Shown: piece by piece, positions 23,513 through 33,317 of the stretch | How the letters are laid out: the number at the start of each line of letters is the position of its first letter | Numbering within the stretch: the stretch's first letter is position 1 | From: Alistipes sp. | GTDB taxonomy: Bacteria; Bacteroidota; Bacteroidia; Bacteroidales; Rikenellaceae | NCBI GenBank assembly: GCA_017555695.1 | Contig: JAFZFX010000020.1 | Span: 1-45,474 of the forward strand | Direction of reading: 5' to 3' | Length of the DNA stretch: 45,474 nucleotides | Program-made: the position numbers and the translations under genes | Notes under the pieces: model-generated | The model's input: only the letters and a program-made list of their open reading frames with translations | Told to the model about the DNA's origin: nothing | Database searches by the model: none

Positions 23513-24685
23513 CTACTTCTCCACCCATTTATGCCACTTTTGGTCTGAATCGTAACCAGCCTGCACCATCGTTTCGACGAACTGCATACCGCGTACTCCA
23601 TCCTCAACATTGGGAAAATCGAGACACTCGGCTGTAAGCTCCTCGCCAGCGGCTTTTGCTCTGACTGTCAGCGCGAAATTGCGATAGATATTGGCAAAGG
23701 CCTCGATGAAACCTTCGGGATGGCCGCCTGGTGTGCGGATATTCCATCGGGCTGCATCATCCAGATAGGCATTACCGCTACCGATCCGCACCTGCTCGGC
23801 GGGTCTATCAGGCCATTTAATATATAGGGTATTAGGTTGTTGTTGCCACCACTCTACGCCACACTTCTCGCCATAGACTCTCAAGCGGAGATTATTCTCC
23901 TCACCCGTAGCGACCTGCGAAGCCTGCAACAGAGCCGTAAAGCCAGCATCGAAACGCAAGAACGCACACGCATCATCATCGACGGGACGACCCTCGACAA
24001 CACGCTGCAAATCGGCACATACCTCAACGACCTTACCACCCGTAACATACTCGGTAAGATGCCAAGCGTGAGTACCGATATCACCCACACATCCGCCCTT
24101 GCCAGCCTGTTTGGGGTCGTTACGCCATACGGCATTGTTACCACCCTTGAGTTCGATACGCTCCGAGAGCCAACCCTGCGAATACTCGACAAACACACGA
24201 CGCACACGACCAAAATCGCCACGCGCAATACGCTGACGCAACTCCTTGATGGCGGGATAAGCGCTATAGACATGAGTTAAAGCAAGCGTGCGACCCGAGG
24301 CATTGACTTTGTCACGCAACATAAGCGCCTCCTCTAACGAGAAGGTCATAGGCTTGTCGATAACCACATCGAACCCTGCATCTAAAGCGGCAGCAGCAGG
24401 CTCATAGTGGAAACGGTTGGGCGTAACAATTGTAACGAAGTCCATACGCTCGCCTTCGGGCAGAGCAGCCTCGCGCTGCAACATCTCCTGCCAAGTGGAG
24501 TAGATACGCTCATCGGGCAGATAGTATGAACGGCCAGAAGAGAGCGAGATTTCGGGATTAATACTGAAGCAGCCGCAGACCAACTCAATCTGGTTCTCCA
24601 TCAATGCGGCACGGCGATGAATAGCACCGATGAACGCATCGCTACCTCCGCCAATCATTCCCATTCGCAGTTTACGGTTTTTCAT
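23513..24685 (-). CDS. Cytoplasmic Gfo/Idh/MocA-family oxidoreductase
   Basis: A 390-residue NAD(P)-dependent oxidoreductase with no signal peptide. The Rossmann loop is MGMIGGGSDAFIG (residues 8-20), the EKP-type motif reads DKPMTF, and the catalytic region is GCVGDIGTHAWHLTEYV. The family oxidises or reduces sugars, inositols and related polyols. It has its own promoter (24777-24807) and terminator (23452-23494), and lies between the GH84 gene and the cytochrome cluster. A link with the exported Gfo/Idh protein, for instance returning an oxidised sugar to its reduced form in the cytoplasm, is possible but only inferred from proximity. Confidence 0.92.
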   Translation of the reverse strand: MKNRKLRMGMIGGGSDAFIGAIHRRAALMENQIELVCGCFSINPEISLSSGRSYYLPDERIYSTWQEMLQREAALPEGERMDFVTIVTPNRFHYEPAAAALDAGFDVVIDKPMTFSLEEALMLRDKVNASGRTLALTHVYSAYPAIKELRQRIARGDFGRVRRVFVEYSQGWLSERIELKGGNNAVWRNDPKQAGKGGCVGDIGTHAWHLTEYVTGGKVVEVCADLQRVVEGRPVDDDACAFLRFDAGFTALLQASQVATGEENNLRLRVYGEKCGVEWWQQQPNTLYIKWPDRPAEQVRIGSGNAYLDDAARWNIRTPGGHPEGFIEAFANIYRNFALTVRAKAAGEELTAECLDFPNVEDGVRGMQFVETMVQAGYDSDQKWHKWVEK

Positions 24686-24776
24686 TTAGGCTCTTGAATT
24701 TTACGACACCCAGCACACCGCCTACAAGCAGACAGCGAACAGAGTCGTGTAGTACATAATTTTGTTAACTGTTACC

Positions 24777-24807
24777 CAAAATTAATGATTATTCATCGAA
24801 AAACCAA
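24777..24807 (-). promoter_or_regulatory. Promoter of the cytoplasmic Gfo/Idh gene
   Basis: On the minus strand TTG (24805-24807), a 20-bp spacer and TAATTTTG (24777-24784) fit TTG-N20-TAnnTTTG. The predicted leader is about 85 nt. Confidence 0.6.
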
Positions 24808-24871
24808 TTTTCCACCCAAAATTTACACTTTCCACAGAGTGATACGGTAATAAAATGTCGTTTACACCAAC

Positions 24872-24919
24872 AAAAAAAATCCCCGAATATACTCTGGGAT
24901 TGGAGTGATATTCGGGGAT
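24872..24919 (-). terminator. Terminator after the GH84 gene
   Basis: A 12-bp stem (ATCCCCGAATAT at 24879-24890 with ATATTCGGGGAT at 24908-24919), followed on the minus strand by an eight-T run (TTTTTTTG at 24871-24878). It starts 20 bp after the GH84 stop. Confidence 0.92.
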
Positions 24920-24938
24920 ATGGGATGTGTGAGGGTGA

Positions 24939-27155
24939 TTAGTTCACCTTTTCGATTTCGAAGACGAAGTCGTCGGGGCCATTAGTGGTGATGCGGTTGC
25001 CATCGCGCTTCCAGAAGCCCTTGCCACCACGGCCAGCGTTCTGGATGCTCCACTTGCCATCCTTCTTAACGAGGATGTAGGTGTGCCAATCGGCATCGTA
25101 AGGATTACGATTCTTGTTTACCCAGAATGTAGCCTTCTCGTTGAGGTAGCGGCCATCCTGCTTATTAGTAATCTTATAGCGACCCGTCTTGATATTCTGC
25201 TCGATTACCCACTGCTGGCGCTGGGGGTTAATCACATCGCGCTCGGTCTGGAATACGGGATAGTCACCTACCCTATCGGCACCAGCGTTTGCGTTGGTCA
25301 GGTACTCGCCATTGACCTTGATGAAATACTCGCCATCCTCGATAACCTGCACGGGCAGATGCTCGAGGCCGTAGGTAAAGTTCTTGCGATAGGTCTTAAT
25401 CAGACCCACAATATTTTCGTTCAACCAAGGAGTGATGACATCGCCACTAACAACGGGCTTCGCCTTGACGATAGAGCCCTCGTAGTTACGGCTGATGATA
25501 GCCTTCTGCTCCTGCTCCAACTTTGATTGAAGGAGATATTGCTCGATAAAGGTTTCGGGCTTGTTGTTCTTCATAGCCTCGGCCATCTGAACATAGGCCA
25601 AACCACGCTCACCCAACAGACGCATACTCTCGACCCAAGGCTTGATTTCGGCCAACATCTCGGGATGGTTCTTCTCATCACCAAGCACCTGCTCGGCTGC
25701 AGAAACCAACTGCTTGAAACTCTCGGTCAGAGCCTCCTTTGAGTCGGTCTTGAAGTTTGGGCTCTCACCCTCACGACGAAGGCCGTGGCCTGTAGGGCCA
25801 AGGTCCACATTATTCTCGCAGAATACGCGGAACGCCTCGGCACAAGTGGGCATCAAAGCACCCAACGCACGCTCCCACGAGCTAACAGCATCGTATGAGG
25901 GCATATTCCAGGTGTAGTCAGCAATGCTGTAGAGGCTCACCTTCGATGCCTCGGCATACTCCATAGGGTTAGAGCAGAAGCCGCTAACCATATCGTTGAT
26001 GTTAAGGCCGTTGCCATATGTCTTACCCATCAACAAACGGCTCTGACAATAGTCGTTTACGGGGTAGTTCAACCAGATGAATGCCTTACGCTTAATCTGG
26101 TCGTTAATCCACTGCATATCGTTCTCCTCAATCATATCCACCACCGAGTTACCAGTCCACATAATACGAACCTCTGGGTACATCTTCGTACCGAGAGTAT
26201 TGAGGTAGTCGCCATTGCTCCAATTCTTGTTATACTGCGAAGGGCACATAATCAAAGGCTCGACATCGTCGTGCTTGCGAACAAACTCGTCGGTGAGGTA
26301 GTTAAGCATCTCGGCCTGCTTGTCGCCACGCGCGCCCTCGCCCCATACATCATCGAAGAAGATAGCGAAAGTGCGTACGCCCAAGTCATACATAGCATTG
26401 AGCTTATTAACCACATTCCCGTAGTCCTCCAAGCCCCACTTGATATCGCCAGCAGGATGGATAGCCCAAACGAACTTTACCTTATTTTTATGAGCCGCAT
26501 CTACCAACTCTTTGAGCTGCTTAGCCTCCTTCTCGGGGTAAGGCACACGCCAGCGCGCACGGTGGTAGGGGTCGTCCTTCGGGCCATAAACATAGGTATT
26601 CATCTTGTACTGACCATAGAAGTCGAACTGGCGCAGACGGTCGCTATGGCTCCAGGGGTTGCCATAGAAGCCCTCGATAACACCACGGCACTCAACACTC
26701 GGATAGTCCTCAACCTGGCACTGCATAACCTTTGGCTGGCTCATCATCTGAACGAAGCTCTGTGCGCCGTAGAATGTACCGCTATTGTCACGACCTGCAA
26801 TAACCACCTTGTCGGGAGTAACCTCGAGGTAATAGCCCTCGCTCGCGGCGGGGATGCTTTTCTGATATTTTGCTACAGCCTTATCGCCCGCCTCACCGAT
26901 GATGATAGGCCTAGCCATAAAAAACTTTCTGGCATTTACCTTGTTGCTCACACCGATAATCTCGAGCTTCTCGGCAAGCAGATGAATGGCGTCAGCATCG
27001 GCCTCGGTGCTACCAACAACATAGAATTTAGTATCGTTGGAAAAAGCCTCTGCGCCCCAAGTCGCCTTCTGGGGCAGCGGCGAAATAGTCACATTCTGAC
27101 CCACAGCCGCAAAGATGGCCATCGAGGCAAAAAGTGTAGTGAATAGTTTTTTCAT
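24939..27155 (-). CDS. Secreted beta-N-acetylglucosaminidase, GH84 (O-GlcNAcase type)
   Basis: A 738-residue exported GH84 enzyme, closely resembling bacterial O-GlcNAcases such as the Bacteroides BtGH84. It removes beta-linked GlcNAc by substrate-assisted catalysis, most likely from mucin or other host glycans. A signal peptide (about residues 1-19) is followed by an N-terminal GH20b-like domain (20-150), the catalytic barrel (150-440) with GVIEGFYGNPWS and the catalytic Asp pair D268-D269 in FAIFFDDVWGEG, a helical domain, and a C-terminal beta domain (about 610-738) probably involved in sugar binding. Single gene with its own terminator; a possible -7 box TATTTTTG lies at 27259-27266 (minus). 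Confidence 0.96.
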   Translation of the reverse strand: MKKLFTTLFASMAIFAAVGQNVTISPLPQKATWGAEAFSNDTKFYVVGSTEADADAIHLLAEKLEIIGVSNKVNARKFFMARPIIIGEAGDKAVAKYQKSIPAASEGYYLEVTPDKVVIAGRDNSGTFYGAQSFVQMMSQPKVMQCQVEDYPSVECRGVIEGFYGNPWSHSDRLRQFDFYGQYKMNTYVYGPKDDPYHRARWRVPYPEKEAKQLKELVDAAHKNKVKFVWAIHPAGDIKWGLEDYGNVVNKLNAMYDLGVRTFAIFFDDVWGEGARGDKQAEMLNYLTDEFVRKHDDVEPLIMCPSQYNKNWSNGDYLNTLGTKMYPEVRIMWTGNSVVDMIEENDMQWINDQIKRKAFIWLNYPVNDYCQSRLLMGKTYGNGLNINDMVSGFCSNPMEYAEASKVSLYSIADYTWNMPSYDAVSSWERALGALMPTCAEAFRVFCENNVDLGPTGHGLRREGESPNFKTDSKEALTESFKQLVSAAEQVLGDEKNHPEMLAEIKPWVESMRLLGERGLAYVQMAEAMKNNKPETFIEQYLLQSKLEQEQKAIISRNYEGSIVKAKPVVSGDVITPWLNENIVGLIKTYRKNFTYGLEHLPVQVIEDGEYFIKVNGEYLTNANAGADRVGDYPVFQTERDVINPQRQQWVIEQNIKTGRYKITNKQDGRYLNEKATFWVNKNRNPYDADWHTYILVKKDGKWSIQNAGRGGKGFWKRDGNRITTNGPDDFVFEIEKVN

Positions 27156-27350
27156 AAAGTGTATTAGTTAATTATTAATCGTTAATTTTCACAAATATCC
27201 TCATCTCGCGACCGTCGCATCATCCACCCTCGGCAACAACCCGACAATCACTAATTTACAAAAATAAGAATTTATTTCTAAATTATGTGTTTATACACGG
27301 TAAAAACTTTTTCGCCATATCACCACGAAGAAACAGAGAGCAAAGCCGCA

Positions 27351-27387
27351 ACAAAAAAGTGTAGCCGAAATTCGACGGACTACACTT
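27351..27387 (-). terminator. Terminator after upp
   Basis: AAGTGTAG (27357-27364) pairs with CTACACTT (27380-27387), and an inner CCG/CGG extends the stem. On the minus strand the stem runs into TTTTTTG. The remainder of the 297-bp gap 27156-27452 holds only a possible GH84 promoter. Confidence 0.8.
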
Positions 27388-27452
27388 GTACTACTTAATA
27401 ATATATAATAGTATATAGGTGGCGCAAACGGCCACACTCCACTGCGGGCAAA

Positions 27453-28076
27453 CTATCTTGTGCCGAAGATTCTGTCACCGGCGTCGCCGAGGCCAGGCAA
27501 GATGTAGTTCTTCTCGTTCAAATCGTCATCGAGGGCAGCAAGATAGATATCCACATCGGGGTGTTGCTCTGTAACGGCCTGGACACCCTGGGGAGATGCA
27601 ACGAGACACATCAGTCTGATAGATTTGTAGCCGTCGGCCTTCAAGCGGCTAATGGCATCGCAAGCGCTTCCGCCCGTTGCAAGCATCGGGTCGGTAACAA
27701 TCACCAGACGATCCTTATTAGCGGGCATCTTGTAGTAGTAGAATACGGGGAGGCAAGTCTCCTCATCGCGATACATACCGATGTGGCCTACTCGAGCCGA
27801 GGGTATTAGCGTTGTCAAACCATCTACCATACCGAGACCAGCACGAAGGATTGGTGCGATAACCACCTTCTTACCAGAGATTTTGGGCGCCGACATTTTC
27901 ATCAGTGGAGTCTCAATCTCCTCATAAGTCAGCGGGAAGTCACGAGTAATCTCGTAACCCATAAACATTGCAATCTCTTTGAGCAGTTCACGGAACTTCA
28001 TTGTTGAAGTCTCCTTGCAACGCATAAGGCTGAGCTTATGCTGTACCAACGGATGGTCGATGATATGTAAAGCCAT
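27453..28076 (-). CDS. upp: Uracil phosphoribosyltransferase
   Basis: A 207-residue pyrimidine-salvage enzyme converting uracil and PRPP to UMP plus PPi. The PRPP-binding loop is [14 protein letters not shown] (about residues 125-138) and the uracil-binding C-terminal region is [16 protein letters not shown]. Length matches UPRTs (about 208). It is divergent from uraA, with 112 bp between the start codons; each has its own -7 box. The pairing gives uptake plus salvage of uracil. Confidence 0.98.
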   Translation of the reverse strand: MALHIIDHPLVQHKLSLMRCKETSTMKFRELLKEIAMFMGYEITRDFPLTYEEIETPLMKMSAPKISGKKVVIAPILRAGLGMVDGLTTLIPSARVGHIGMYRDEETCLPVFYYYKMPANKDRLVIVTDPMLATGGSACDAISRLKADGYKSIRLMCLVASPQGVQAVTEQHPDVDIYLAALDDDLNEKNYILPGLGDAGDRIFGTR

Positions 28077-28100
28077 AATGAAGTGTTTAATGTTCTAATG

Positions 28101-28108
28101 CAAATATA
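28101..28108 (-). promoter_or_regulatory. -7 element of upp
   Basis: The minus strand reads TATATTTG, a full match to TAnnTTTG, 24 bp upstream of the upp start. Confidence 0.6.
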
Positions 28109-28153
28109 GGATATTTTTTCGAAAATATTTCACATTTTTCCGTCCAAAATTGC

Positions 28154-28161
28154 TATTTTTG
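28154..28161 (+). promoter_or_regulatory. -7 element of uraA
   Basis: TATTTTTG matches TAnnTTTG, 27 bp upstream of the uraA ATG. The upp and uraA promoters are back to back within about 60 bp and could share a regulator. Confidence 0.55.
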
Positions 28162-28188
28162 TAACATACATAATTTTATTCACTCCAT

Positions 28189-29382
28189 ATGAAAAGTAAT
28201 AGCAATCTTGGCCCTCTGCAAAAAACTGCTGTTGGCGCCCAATTTCTGTTCGTGGCTTTCGGCTCGACGGTGTTAGTTCCGCTATTGGTCGGTTTAGACC
28301 CATCCGTAGCACTATTGACTGCTGGTATTGGTACACTGATTTTCCACGCAGTAACCAAAGGCAAGGTACCTGTCTTCCTGGGCAGTAGCTTCGCCTTCAT
28401 CGCCCCCATCATCAAAGCCACAGAACTCTTTGGTCTACCCGGAACGCTATCGGGATTGGCTGCTGTGGGACTTGTCTATGGATTGATGAGTGCGCTTATT
28501 CGTCTGCGAGGCGTAGGTTTTATCGCACGATTGTTCCCGCCCATCGTTGTGGGTCCCGTGATTATGCTTATCGGCCTGTCGCTGGCTGGCACGGGCGTGG
28601 ATATGGCAAAGAGTAACTGGCCGCTCGCTATCATCGCATTGGCTACCACCGTGGTGGTATCAATCTTTGGTAAGGGACTCTTGAAACTAATCCCTATCTT
28701 CTCGGGTATCGTGGTTGGATATATCGCAGCCGTACTTCTCAAAGTGGTTGATTTCCAACCCGTAGTAGAGGCTTCGTGGTTTGCGCTACCAGCCTTTGTT
28801 CGCCCCGAGTTATGTTGGGAGGCTATCATCTTTATGATTCCCGTCGCTATCGCTCCCGTAATTGAGCATATCGGCGATATTTACGCCATCAATGAGGTTA
28901 CCGGCAAGGATTTCGTATCTAACCCTGGCCTACACCGCACAATGCTTGGCGACGGCTTGGCTTGCGTTGCAGCATCGTTCATCGGAGGCCCTCCCGTGAC
29001 TACATATTCAGAGGTAACGGGCGCTATCTCGCTGACCAAGATTACCGACCCTGCTGTGATTCGTATTGCTGCCATTTTTGGCATCCTCTTCTCGGTTTTG
29101 GGCAAGGTGAGCGCACTGCTGAAAACCATTCCAGACGCTGTTCTGGGCGGTATTATGCTGTTGCTTTTCGGAACTATTGCATCGGTAGGAATCAATAGCC
29201 TTGTAAAGAACAAGGTGGACCTCGGCAACACACGCAACCTGGTTATCGCATCACTGATTCTTACGCTTGGCATCGGTGGCGCGGAACTTACCTTCGGCAG
29301 CATCACATTCGCTGGTATCGGCCTGTCAGCTCTGGTGGGTGTGATATTGAACTTGATTCTGCCAAAGAGCAAAGAGAACTAA
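28189..29382 (+). CDS. uraA: Uracil permease (NCS2 family)
   Basis: A 397-residue membrane transporter of the NCS2 nucleobase:cation symporter family. About 12-14 hydrophobic helices are visible; GSSFAFIAPI (about residues 64-73), the EHIGDIYAINEVTGKDF segment (about 225-241) with the conserved Glu and the GGPPVTTYSEVTGAISLT region carry substrate and proton sites typical of UraA. Length is slightly below E. coli UraA (429). It is divergently transcribed from upp, consistent with uracil uptake coupled to salvage. Confidence 0.95.
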   Translation: MKSNSNLGPLQKTAVGAQFLFVAFGSTVLVPLLVGLDPSVALLTAGIGTLIFHAVTKGKVPVFLGSSFAFIAPIIKATELFGLPGTLSGLAAVGLVYGLMSALIRLRGVGFIARLFPPIVVGPVIMLIGLSLAGTGVDMAKSNWPLAIIALATTVVVSIFGKGLLKLIPIFSGIVVGYIAAVLLKVVDFQPVVEASWFALPAFVRPELCWEAIIFMIPVAIAPVIEHIGDIYAINEVTGKDFVSNPGLHRTMLGDGLACVAASFIGGPPVTTYSEVTGAISLTKITDPAVIRIAAIFGILFSVLGKVSALLKTIPDAVLGGIMLLLFGTIASVGINSLVKNKVDLGNTRNLVIASLILTLGIGGAELTFGSITFAGIGLSALVGVILNLILPKSKEN

Positions 29383-29402
29383 AGATACAACAATCAAAAC
29401 AG

Positions 29403-29437
29403 AACGCCACTCGTAAATTCGGGTGGCGTTTTGTTTT
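29403..29437 (+). terminator. Terminator after uraA
   Basis: An 8-bp stem (AACGCCAC at 29403-29410 with GTGGCGTT at 29423-29430) followed by TTGTTTT. The rest of the 295-bp gap before pflB holds a small CATAGC/GCTATG hairpin (about 29452-29467) and the pflB -7 box. Confidence 0.85.
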
Positions 29438-29620
29438 GACTAAAGAGTGAACATAGCAGGGCTATGGCCTAGCTGCAAATTATGCCAAAAAGATAATTTT
29501 TTCGCTCTTAGCCCCACCAATCGGCTCCATCAAGGGTTAACTATGTTAAGCGAGTGTTAATTTATGCGCAAAATAGGTCAAGTTTTTACCATGTATGGCT
29601 AATTTTTATATCAAATCAGT

Positions 29621-29628
29621 TATCTTTG
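29621..29628 (+). promoter_or_regulatory. -7 element of pflBA
   Basis: TATCTTTG, a full match to TAnnTTTG, 50 bp before the pflB start. No FNR-type palindrome was recognised nearby. Confidence 0.6.
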
Positions 29629-29677
29629 CAGGCTGAAAAGAGAATGGAATAAATTTATAACGAATAAATATACGGTT

Positions 29678-31906
29678 ATGGAACTAAACAGCATTTTTAT
29701 TGATGGTCTTTGGAGCCAGGAGGTTAATGTCACAAGTTTTGTTCAGACAAACATCACTCCTTACACTGGCGATGCATCGTTCTTGGTAGGCCCTACCGAG
29801 CGTACAACACACCTGTGGAACCTCTGCCTTAAGGCATTGGAGGAGGAGCGTCAGAACAACGGCGTGCGTTCACTCGACAACAAGACTGTTTCTACAATCA
29901 CATCACACAAGGCAGGTTACATTGACAAGGAGAACGAGCTCATCGTTGGTTTGCAGACTGACGAGCTTTTGAAGCGTTCTATCAAGCCCTTCGGTGGTAT
30001 CAATGTAGTATCTCGCGCTTGCCGTGAGCACGGTGTAGAGGTGGATGACAAGGTAAAGGATATCTTTACTAACTACCGCAAGACTCACAACGATGGTGTG
30101 TTCGATGTTTACACTGAGGAGATTCGTACATTCCGTTCACTCGGTTTCTTGACTGGTCTGCCCGATAACTATGCTCGTGGCCGTATCATCGGTGACTACC
30201 GCCGTTTGGCTCTCTATGGTACAGACCGTTTGATTGAGGCTAAGCAGAAGGATTTGCAGTATATGACAGGTCCTATGACTGACGCTCGCATCCGTCTGCG
30301 TGAGGAGATCGCCGAGCAGATTAAGGCCTTGAAGGATATTCGCACTATGGGCGAGTACTATGGTCTTGACTTGAGCCGTCCCGCATACACTGCACAAGAG
30401 GCTATCCAGTGGGTTTATATGGCTTACTTGGCTGCCGTTAAGGAGCAGGATGGTGCTGCAATGTCATTGGGTAATGTATCATCATTCCTCGACATCTACA
30501 TCGAGCACGACTTGCAGACTGGTGCTATCGACGAGACATTCGCACAGGAGCTTATCGACCAGTTCGTAATCAAGTTGCGTATGGTTCGCCACTTGCGTAT
30601 GCAGTCATACAACGATATCTTTGCTGGTGACCCCACTTGGGTAACTGAGGCTATCGGTGGTCGCTTCAACGACGGTCGTACAAAGGTTACAAAGACATCG
30701 TTCCGCTTCTTGCAGACACTCTACAACCTCGGTCCGTCACCCGAGCCCAACATGACTGTACTTTGGAGCCCCGAGCTTCCTCAGGGATTCAAGGATTTCT
30801 GCGCAAAGGTTTCTATCGACACAAGCTCTGTACAGTATGAGAACGATGAGTTGATGCGTGAGGTACGCCACTCTGACGACTACGGTATCGCTTGCTGCGT
30901 ATCATACCAGGATATCGGCCGCCAGATTCAGTTCTTCGGCGCTCGTACCAACTTGGCAAAGGCTTTGCTTTTGGCTCTTAACGAGGGTCGTTGCGAGAAC
31001 ACCGGTACTTTGATGGTTAAGGGCATCCCCGCATTGAAGAGCGATGTATTGCACTTCGAGGAGGTTATGCAGAACTACAAGAAGGTTCTCCACGAGGTAG
31101 CTCGCGTTTACAACGAGTCTATGAACATCATCCACTATATGCACGACAAGTACTACTACGAGAAGGCTCAGATGGCATTCGTTGATTCTGACCCCCGTAT
31201 CAACTTGGCGTATGGTGTTGCTGGTCTCTCTATCGCATTGGACTCACTCTCTGCAATCCGCTATGCAAAGGTTACTGCGCGTCGTAACGAGCAGGGTCTG
31301 ACTTGTGGCTTCGACATCGAGGGCGACTTCCCCTGCTTCGGTAACAACGATGACCGCGTAGACCACTTGGGTGTTGACTTGGTATACTACTTCTCTGAGG
31401 AGTTGAAGAAGTTGCCCGTTTACAAGAACGCTCGTCCTACACTCTCATTGCTTACAATTACATCTAATGTGATGTACGGTAAGAAGACAGGTGCTACTCC
31501 CGATGGTCGTGCTGCTGGTGTTGCGTTTGCACCTGGTGCGAACCCCATGCACGGTCGTGATAAGAGCGGTGCTATCGCATCATTGGCTTCAGTTGCCAAG
31601 TTGCGTTACCGTGACTCACAGGACGGTATTTCTAACACATTCTCAATCGTTCCCAAGTCATTGGGTCCCACAGATGAGGAGCGCGTAGAGAACCTCGTAA
31701 CAATGATGGACGGTTACTTCACTAAGGGCGCACACCACCTCAATGTCAATGTCTTGAACCGCGAGATGTTGGAGGACGCTATGGAGCACCCCGAGAAGTA
31801 TCCTCAGCTTACAATCCGTGTATCAGGTTACGCCGTTAACTTCATCAAGCTCAGCCGTGAGCACCAGCTTGAGGTTATCAGCCGTAGCTTCCACGAGAGA
31901 ATGTAA
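29678..31906 (+). CDS. pflB: Formate C-acetyltransferase (pyruvate formate-lyase)
   Basis: A 742-residue glycyl-radical enzyme converting pyruvate and CoA to acetyl-CoA and formate in anaerobic fermentation. The active-site cysteine pair is C406-C407 (YGIACCVSY) and the radical glycine is G717 in RVSGYAV near the C-terminus. Length matches PflB (about 740-760). It is followed 42 bp later by its activase, and the pair ends at a terminator. Codon use is unusually uniform (GGT, CGT and AAG preferred), as expected for a highly expressed gene. It implies an anaerobic, oxygen-sensitive lifestyle. Confidence 0.98.
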   Translation: MELNSIFIDGLWSQEVNVTSFVQTNITPYTGDASFLVGPTERTTHLWNLCLKALEEERQNNGVRSLDNKTVSTITSHKAGYIDKENELIVGLQTDELLKRSIKPFGGINVVSRACREHGVEVDDKVKDIFTNYRKTHNDGVFDVYTEEIRTFRSLGFLTGLPDNYARGRIIGDYRRLALYGTDRLIEAKQKDLQYMTGPMTDARIRLREEIAEQIKALKDIRTMGEYYGLDLSRPAYTAQEAIQWVYMAYLAAVKEQDGAAMSLGNVSSFLDIYIEHDLQTGAIDETFAQELIDQFVIKLRMVRHLRMQSYNDIFAGDPTWVTEAIGGRFNDGRTKVTKTSFRFLQTLYNLGPSPEPNMTVLWSPELPQGFKDFCAKVSIDTSSVQYENDELMREVRHSDDYGIACCVSYQDIGRQIQFFGARTNLAKALLLALNEGRCENTGTLMVKGIPALKSDVLHFEEVMQNYKKVLHEVARVYNESMNIIHYMHDKYYYEKAQMAFVDSDPRINLAYGVAGLSIALDSLSAIRYAKVTARRNEQGLTCGFDIEGDFPCFGNNDDRVDHLGVDLVYYFSEELKKLPVYKNARPTLSLLTITSNVMYGKKTGATPDGRAAGVAFAPGANPMHGRDKSGAIASLASVAKLRYRDSQDGISNTFSIVPKSLGPTDEERVENLVTMMDGYFTKGAHHLNVNVLNREMLEDAMEHPEKYPQLTIRVSGYAVNFIKLSREHQLEVISRSFHERM

Positions 31907-31948
31907 TGATAATTCAGCCTTCGGGCAAAAAGTAGATATAATAAGATT

Positions 31949-32677
31949 ATGCTTCGCGTACACTCTTACGAATCTATGGGAACATTCGACGGACCGGGTC
32001 TCCGGTTCGTCGTTTTCCTTCAAGGATGTAACTTCCGCTGCCTCTATTGCGCCAACCCCGACACTATCGATGCCGAGGGTGAGAGCAAGCCGACTTCGGA
32101 GTATGATATATTGAAGCAGGTGACCGATATGAAGCCATTTTACGGCAAGCGTGGCGGTGTGACCTTCTCGGGTGGAGAGCCTACATTCCAGGCTACAGCC
32201 CTTCTGCCTCTGGTGCGTGCCATCAAGGAGCAGGGCATCCACATCTGTATCGACTCGAATGGCGGTATCTGGAATCCCGCAGTGGAGGAGTTACTCAAGG
32301 AGGTGGATTTGGTGTTGCTGGATGTCAAGCAGGCAAACTGCTCACGCCACGAGACACTCACAGGCCGTAGCAATGCACAGACGCTCCGCACAGCCGAGTG
32401 GCTGGAGCAGAATGGCAAACCCTTCTGGTTGCGCTATGTTCTGGTGCCAGGCTACAGCGATATGGAGGAGGATATCCGACTACTGGGCGAAAAGCTGGGC
32501 GGCTATAAGATGATTGAGCGAGTGGAGCTTCTGCCCTACCATACGCTCGGCGTACACAAGTACGAGGCAATGGAGCAGGTGTATCAACTCAAGGGAGTCA
32601 AGGAGAACACCCCCGAGCAGATTGACCGCGCCGCCGAACTCCTCAAGGAGTACTTCCCGATGGTAGTAGTGAATTAA
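31949..32677 (+). CDS. pflA: Pyruvate formate-lyase activating enzyme
   Basis: A 242-residue radical-SAM enzyme that abstracts a hydrogen from the conserved glycine of PflB, using a 4Fe-4S cluster and S-adenosylmethionine. The cluster ligands are C27, C31 and C34 in GCNFRCLYC, and the SAM-binding GG motif is TFSGGEPT. The start MLRVHSYESMGTFDGPGLRF is canonical. Encoded 42 bp after pflB with no promoter in between, so the two form an operon. Confidence 0.97.
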   Translation: MLRVHSYESMGTFDGPGLRFVVFLQGCNFRCLYCANPDTIDAEGESKPTSEYDILKQVTDMKPFYGKRGGVTFSGGEPTFQATALLPLVRAIKEQGIHICIDSNGGIWNPAVEELLKEVDLVLLDVKQANCSRHETLTGRSNAQTLRTAEWLEQNGKPFWLRYVLVPGYSDMEEDIRLLGEKLGGYKMIERVELLPYHTLGVHKYEAMEQVYQLKGVKENTPEQIDRAAELLKEYFPMVVVN

Positions 32678-32697
32678 TCACATATCATTATTCTTAC

Positions 32698-32732
32698 AAA
32701 CTCGTCCCGCCACAGCCGGACGAGTTTTTTTT
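32698..32732 (+). terminator. Terminator after pflA
   Basis: A perfect 10-bp stem (AAACTCGTCC at 32698-32707 with GGACGAGTTT at 32718-32727) ending in eight T. Confidence 0.92.
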
Positions 32733-32780
32733 GTGTTATATATCCCCCCCCAACACATCGTGCAAAATCAAATATTTTGC

Positions 32781-32788
32781 TAACTTTG
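32781..32788 (+). promoter_or_regulatory. -7 element of the small accessory gene
   Basis: TAACTTTG matches TAnnTTTG, 51 bp upstream of the start at 32840. Confidence 0.5.
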
Positions 32789-32839
32789 TAGTATGGCTAT
32801 GACAATCATTTTCAATCTGTTTAATCAAATAAGGTTACT

Positions 32840-33235
32840 ATGTCAATTAGGAGGTTTATATTAAAGGGTAAGGAGTCCATGATTGACCATGTTAAAAGCG
32901 TTAATGAGTTTGGATGCATATATTGGGTAACAGCTCGCAATAAGAATATGAATATTGGAGATATTTGTTACCTATTTTTATCGGGAAAAGATCACAACCA
33001 GATTAGATATCGCTTGGAGGTTATTGACACTAACTGTATGAGGGATGACAAATGTTGTTGGCACATCCCATTTGTTGGAAATAAGCCTTGTTATAAACTT
33101 ATTCCCACCGCAGAGATGTATCAAGGGAATGATTTAAGCCGTGAAGATTTGGAAGCTATAGGAATAAACAGATATGTTCAATATAAGGAGTTGAACGACT
33201 ACCAAATTTCATTCATAGATAGCTACTTTCAATAA
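32840..33235 (+). CDS. Small AT-rich accessory protein, possibly PUA/EVE-like
   Basis: A 131-residue protein that I do not recognise with confidence. The segment MNIGDICYLFLSGKDHNQIRYRLEVID-like (about residues 34-60) resembles the 'GD..Y.y.S......I....eV' core of EVE/PUA-like small-molecule or modified-base binding domains, and the flanking strands fit that fold. Cysteine content is high (C58-C78 region: CMRDDKCCW). It is AT-rich with codon use unlike the adjacent pflA, has its own promoter and terminator, and looks acquired. EVE/PUA domains often occur in defence or modified-nucleic-acid sensing proteins; no partner gene is present here. Confidence 0.72.
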   Translation: MSIRRFILKGKESMIDHVKSVNEFGCIYWVTARNKNMNIGDICYLFLSGKDHNQIRYRLEVIDTNCMRDDKCCWHIPFVGNKPCYKLIPTAEMYQGNDLSREDLEAIGINRYVQYKELNDYQISFIDSYFQ

Positions 33236-33250
33236 AGAATAGACTAAAGA

Positions 33251-33278
33251 AAAAGGCTGCTAAATTAGCAGCCTTTTA
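33251..33278. terminator. Bidirectional terminator between convergent genes
   Basis: AAAAGGCTGCTAA and its complement TTAGCAGCCTTTT form a near-perfect hairpin with A on one side and T on the other, so it can stop both the accessory gene (plus) and the protease gene (minus). Confidence 0.85.
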
Positions 33279-33317
33279 TGTTTATATAAGTTGTATAAAA
33301 TAGCCTTATTAGACGAC

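Noticed and set aside
26271-27146. Long plus-strand reading frame of 291 codons
   Set aside because: Antisense to the well-supported GH84 gene, with no signal, motif or promoter.
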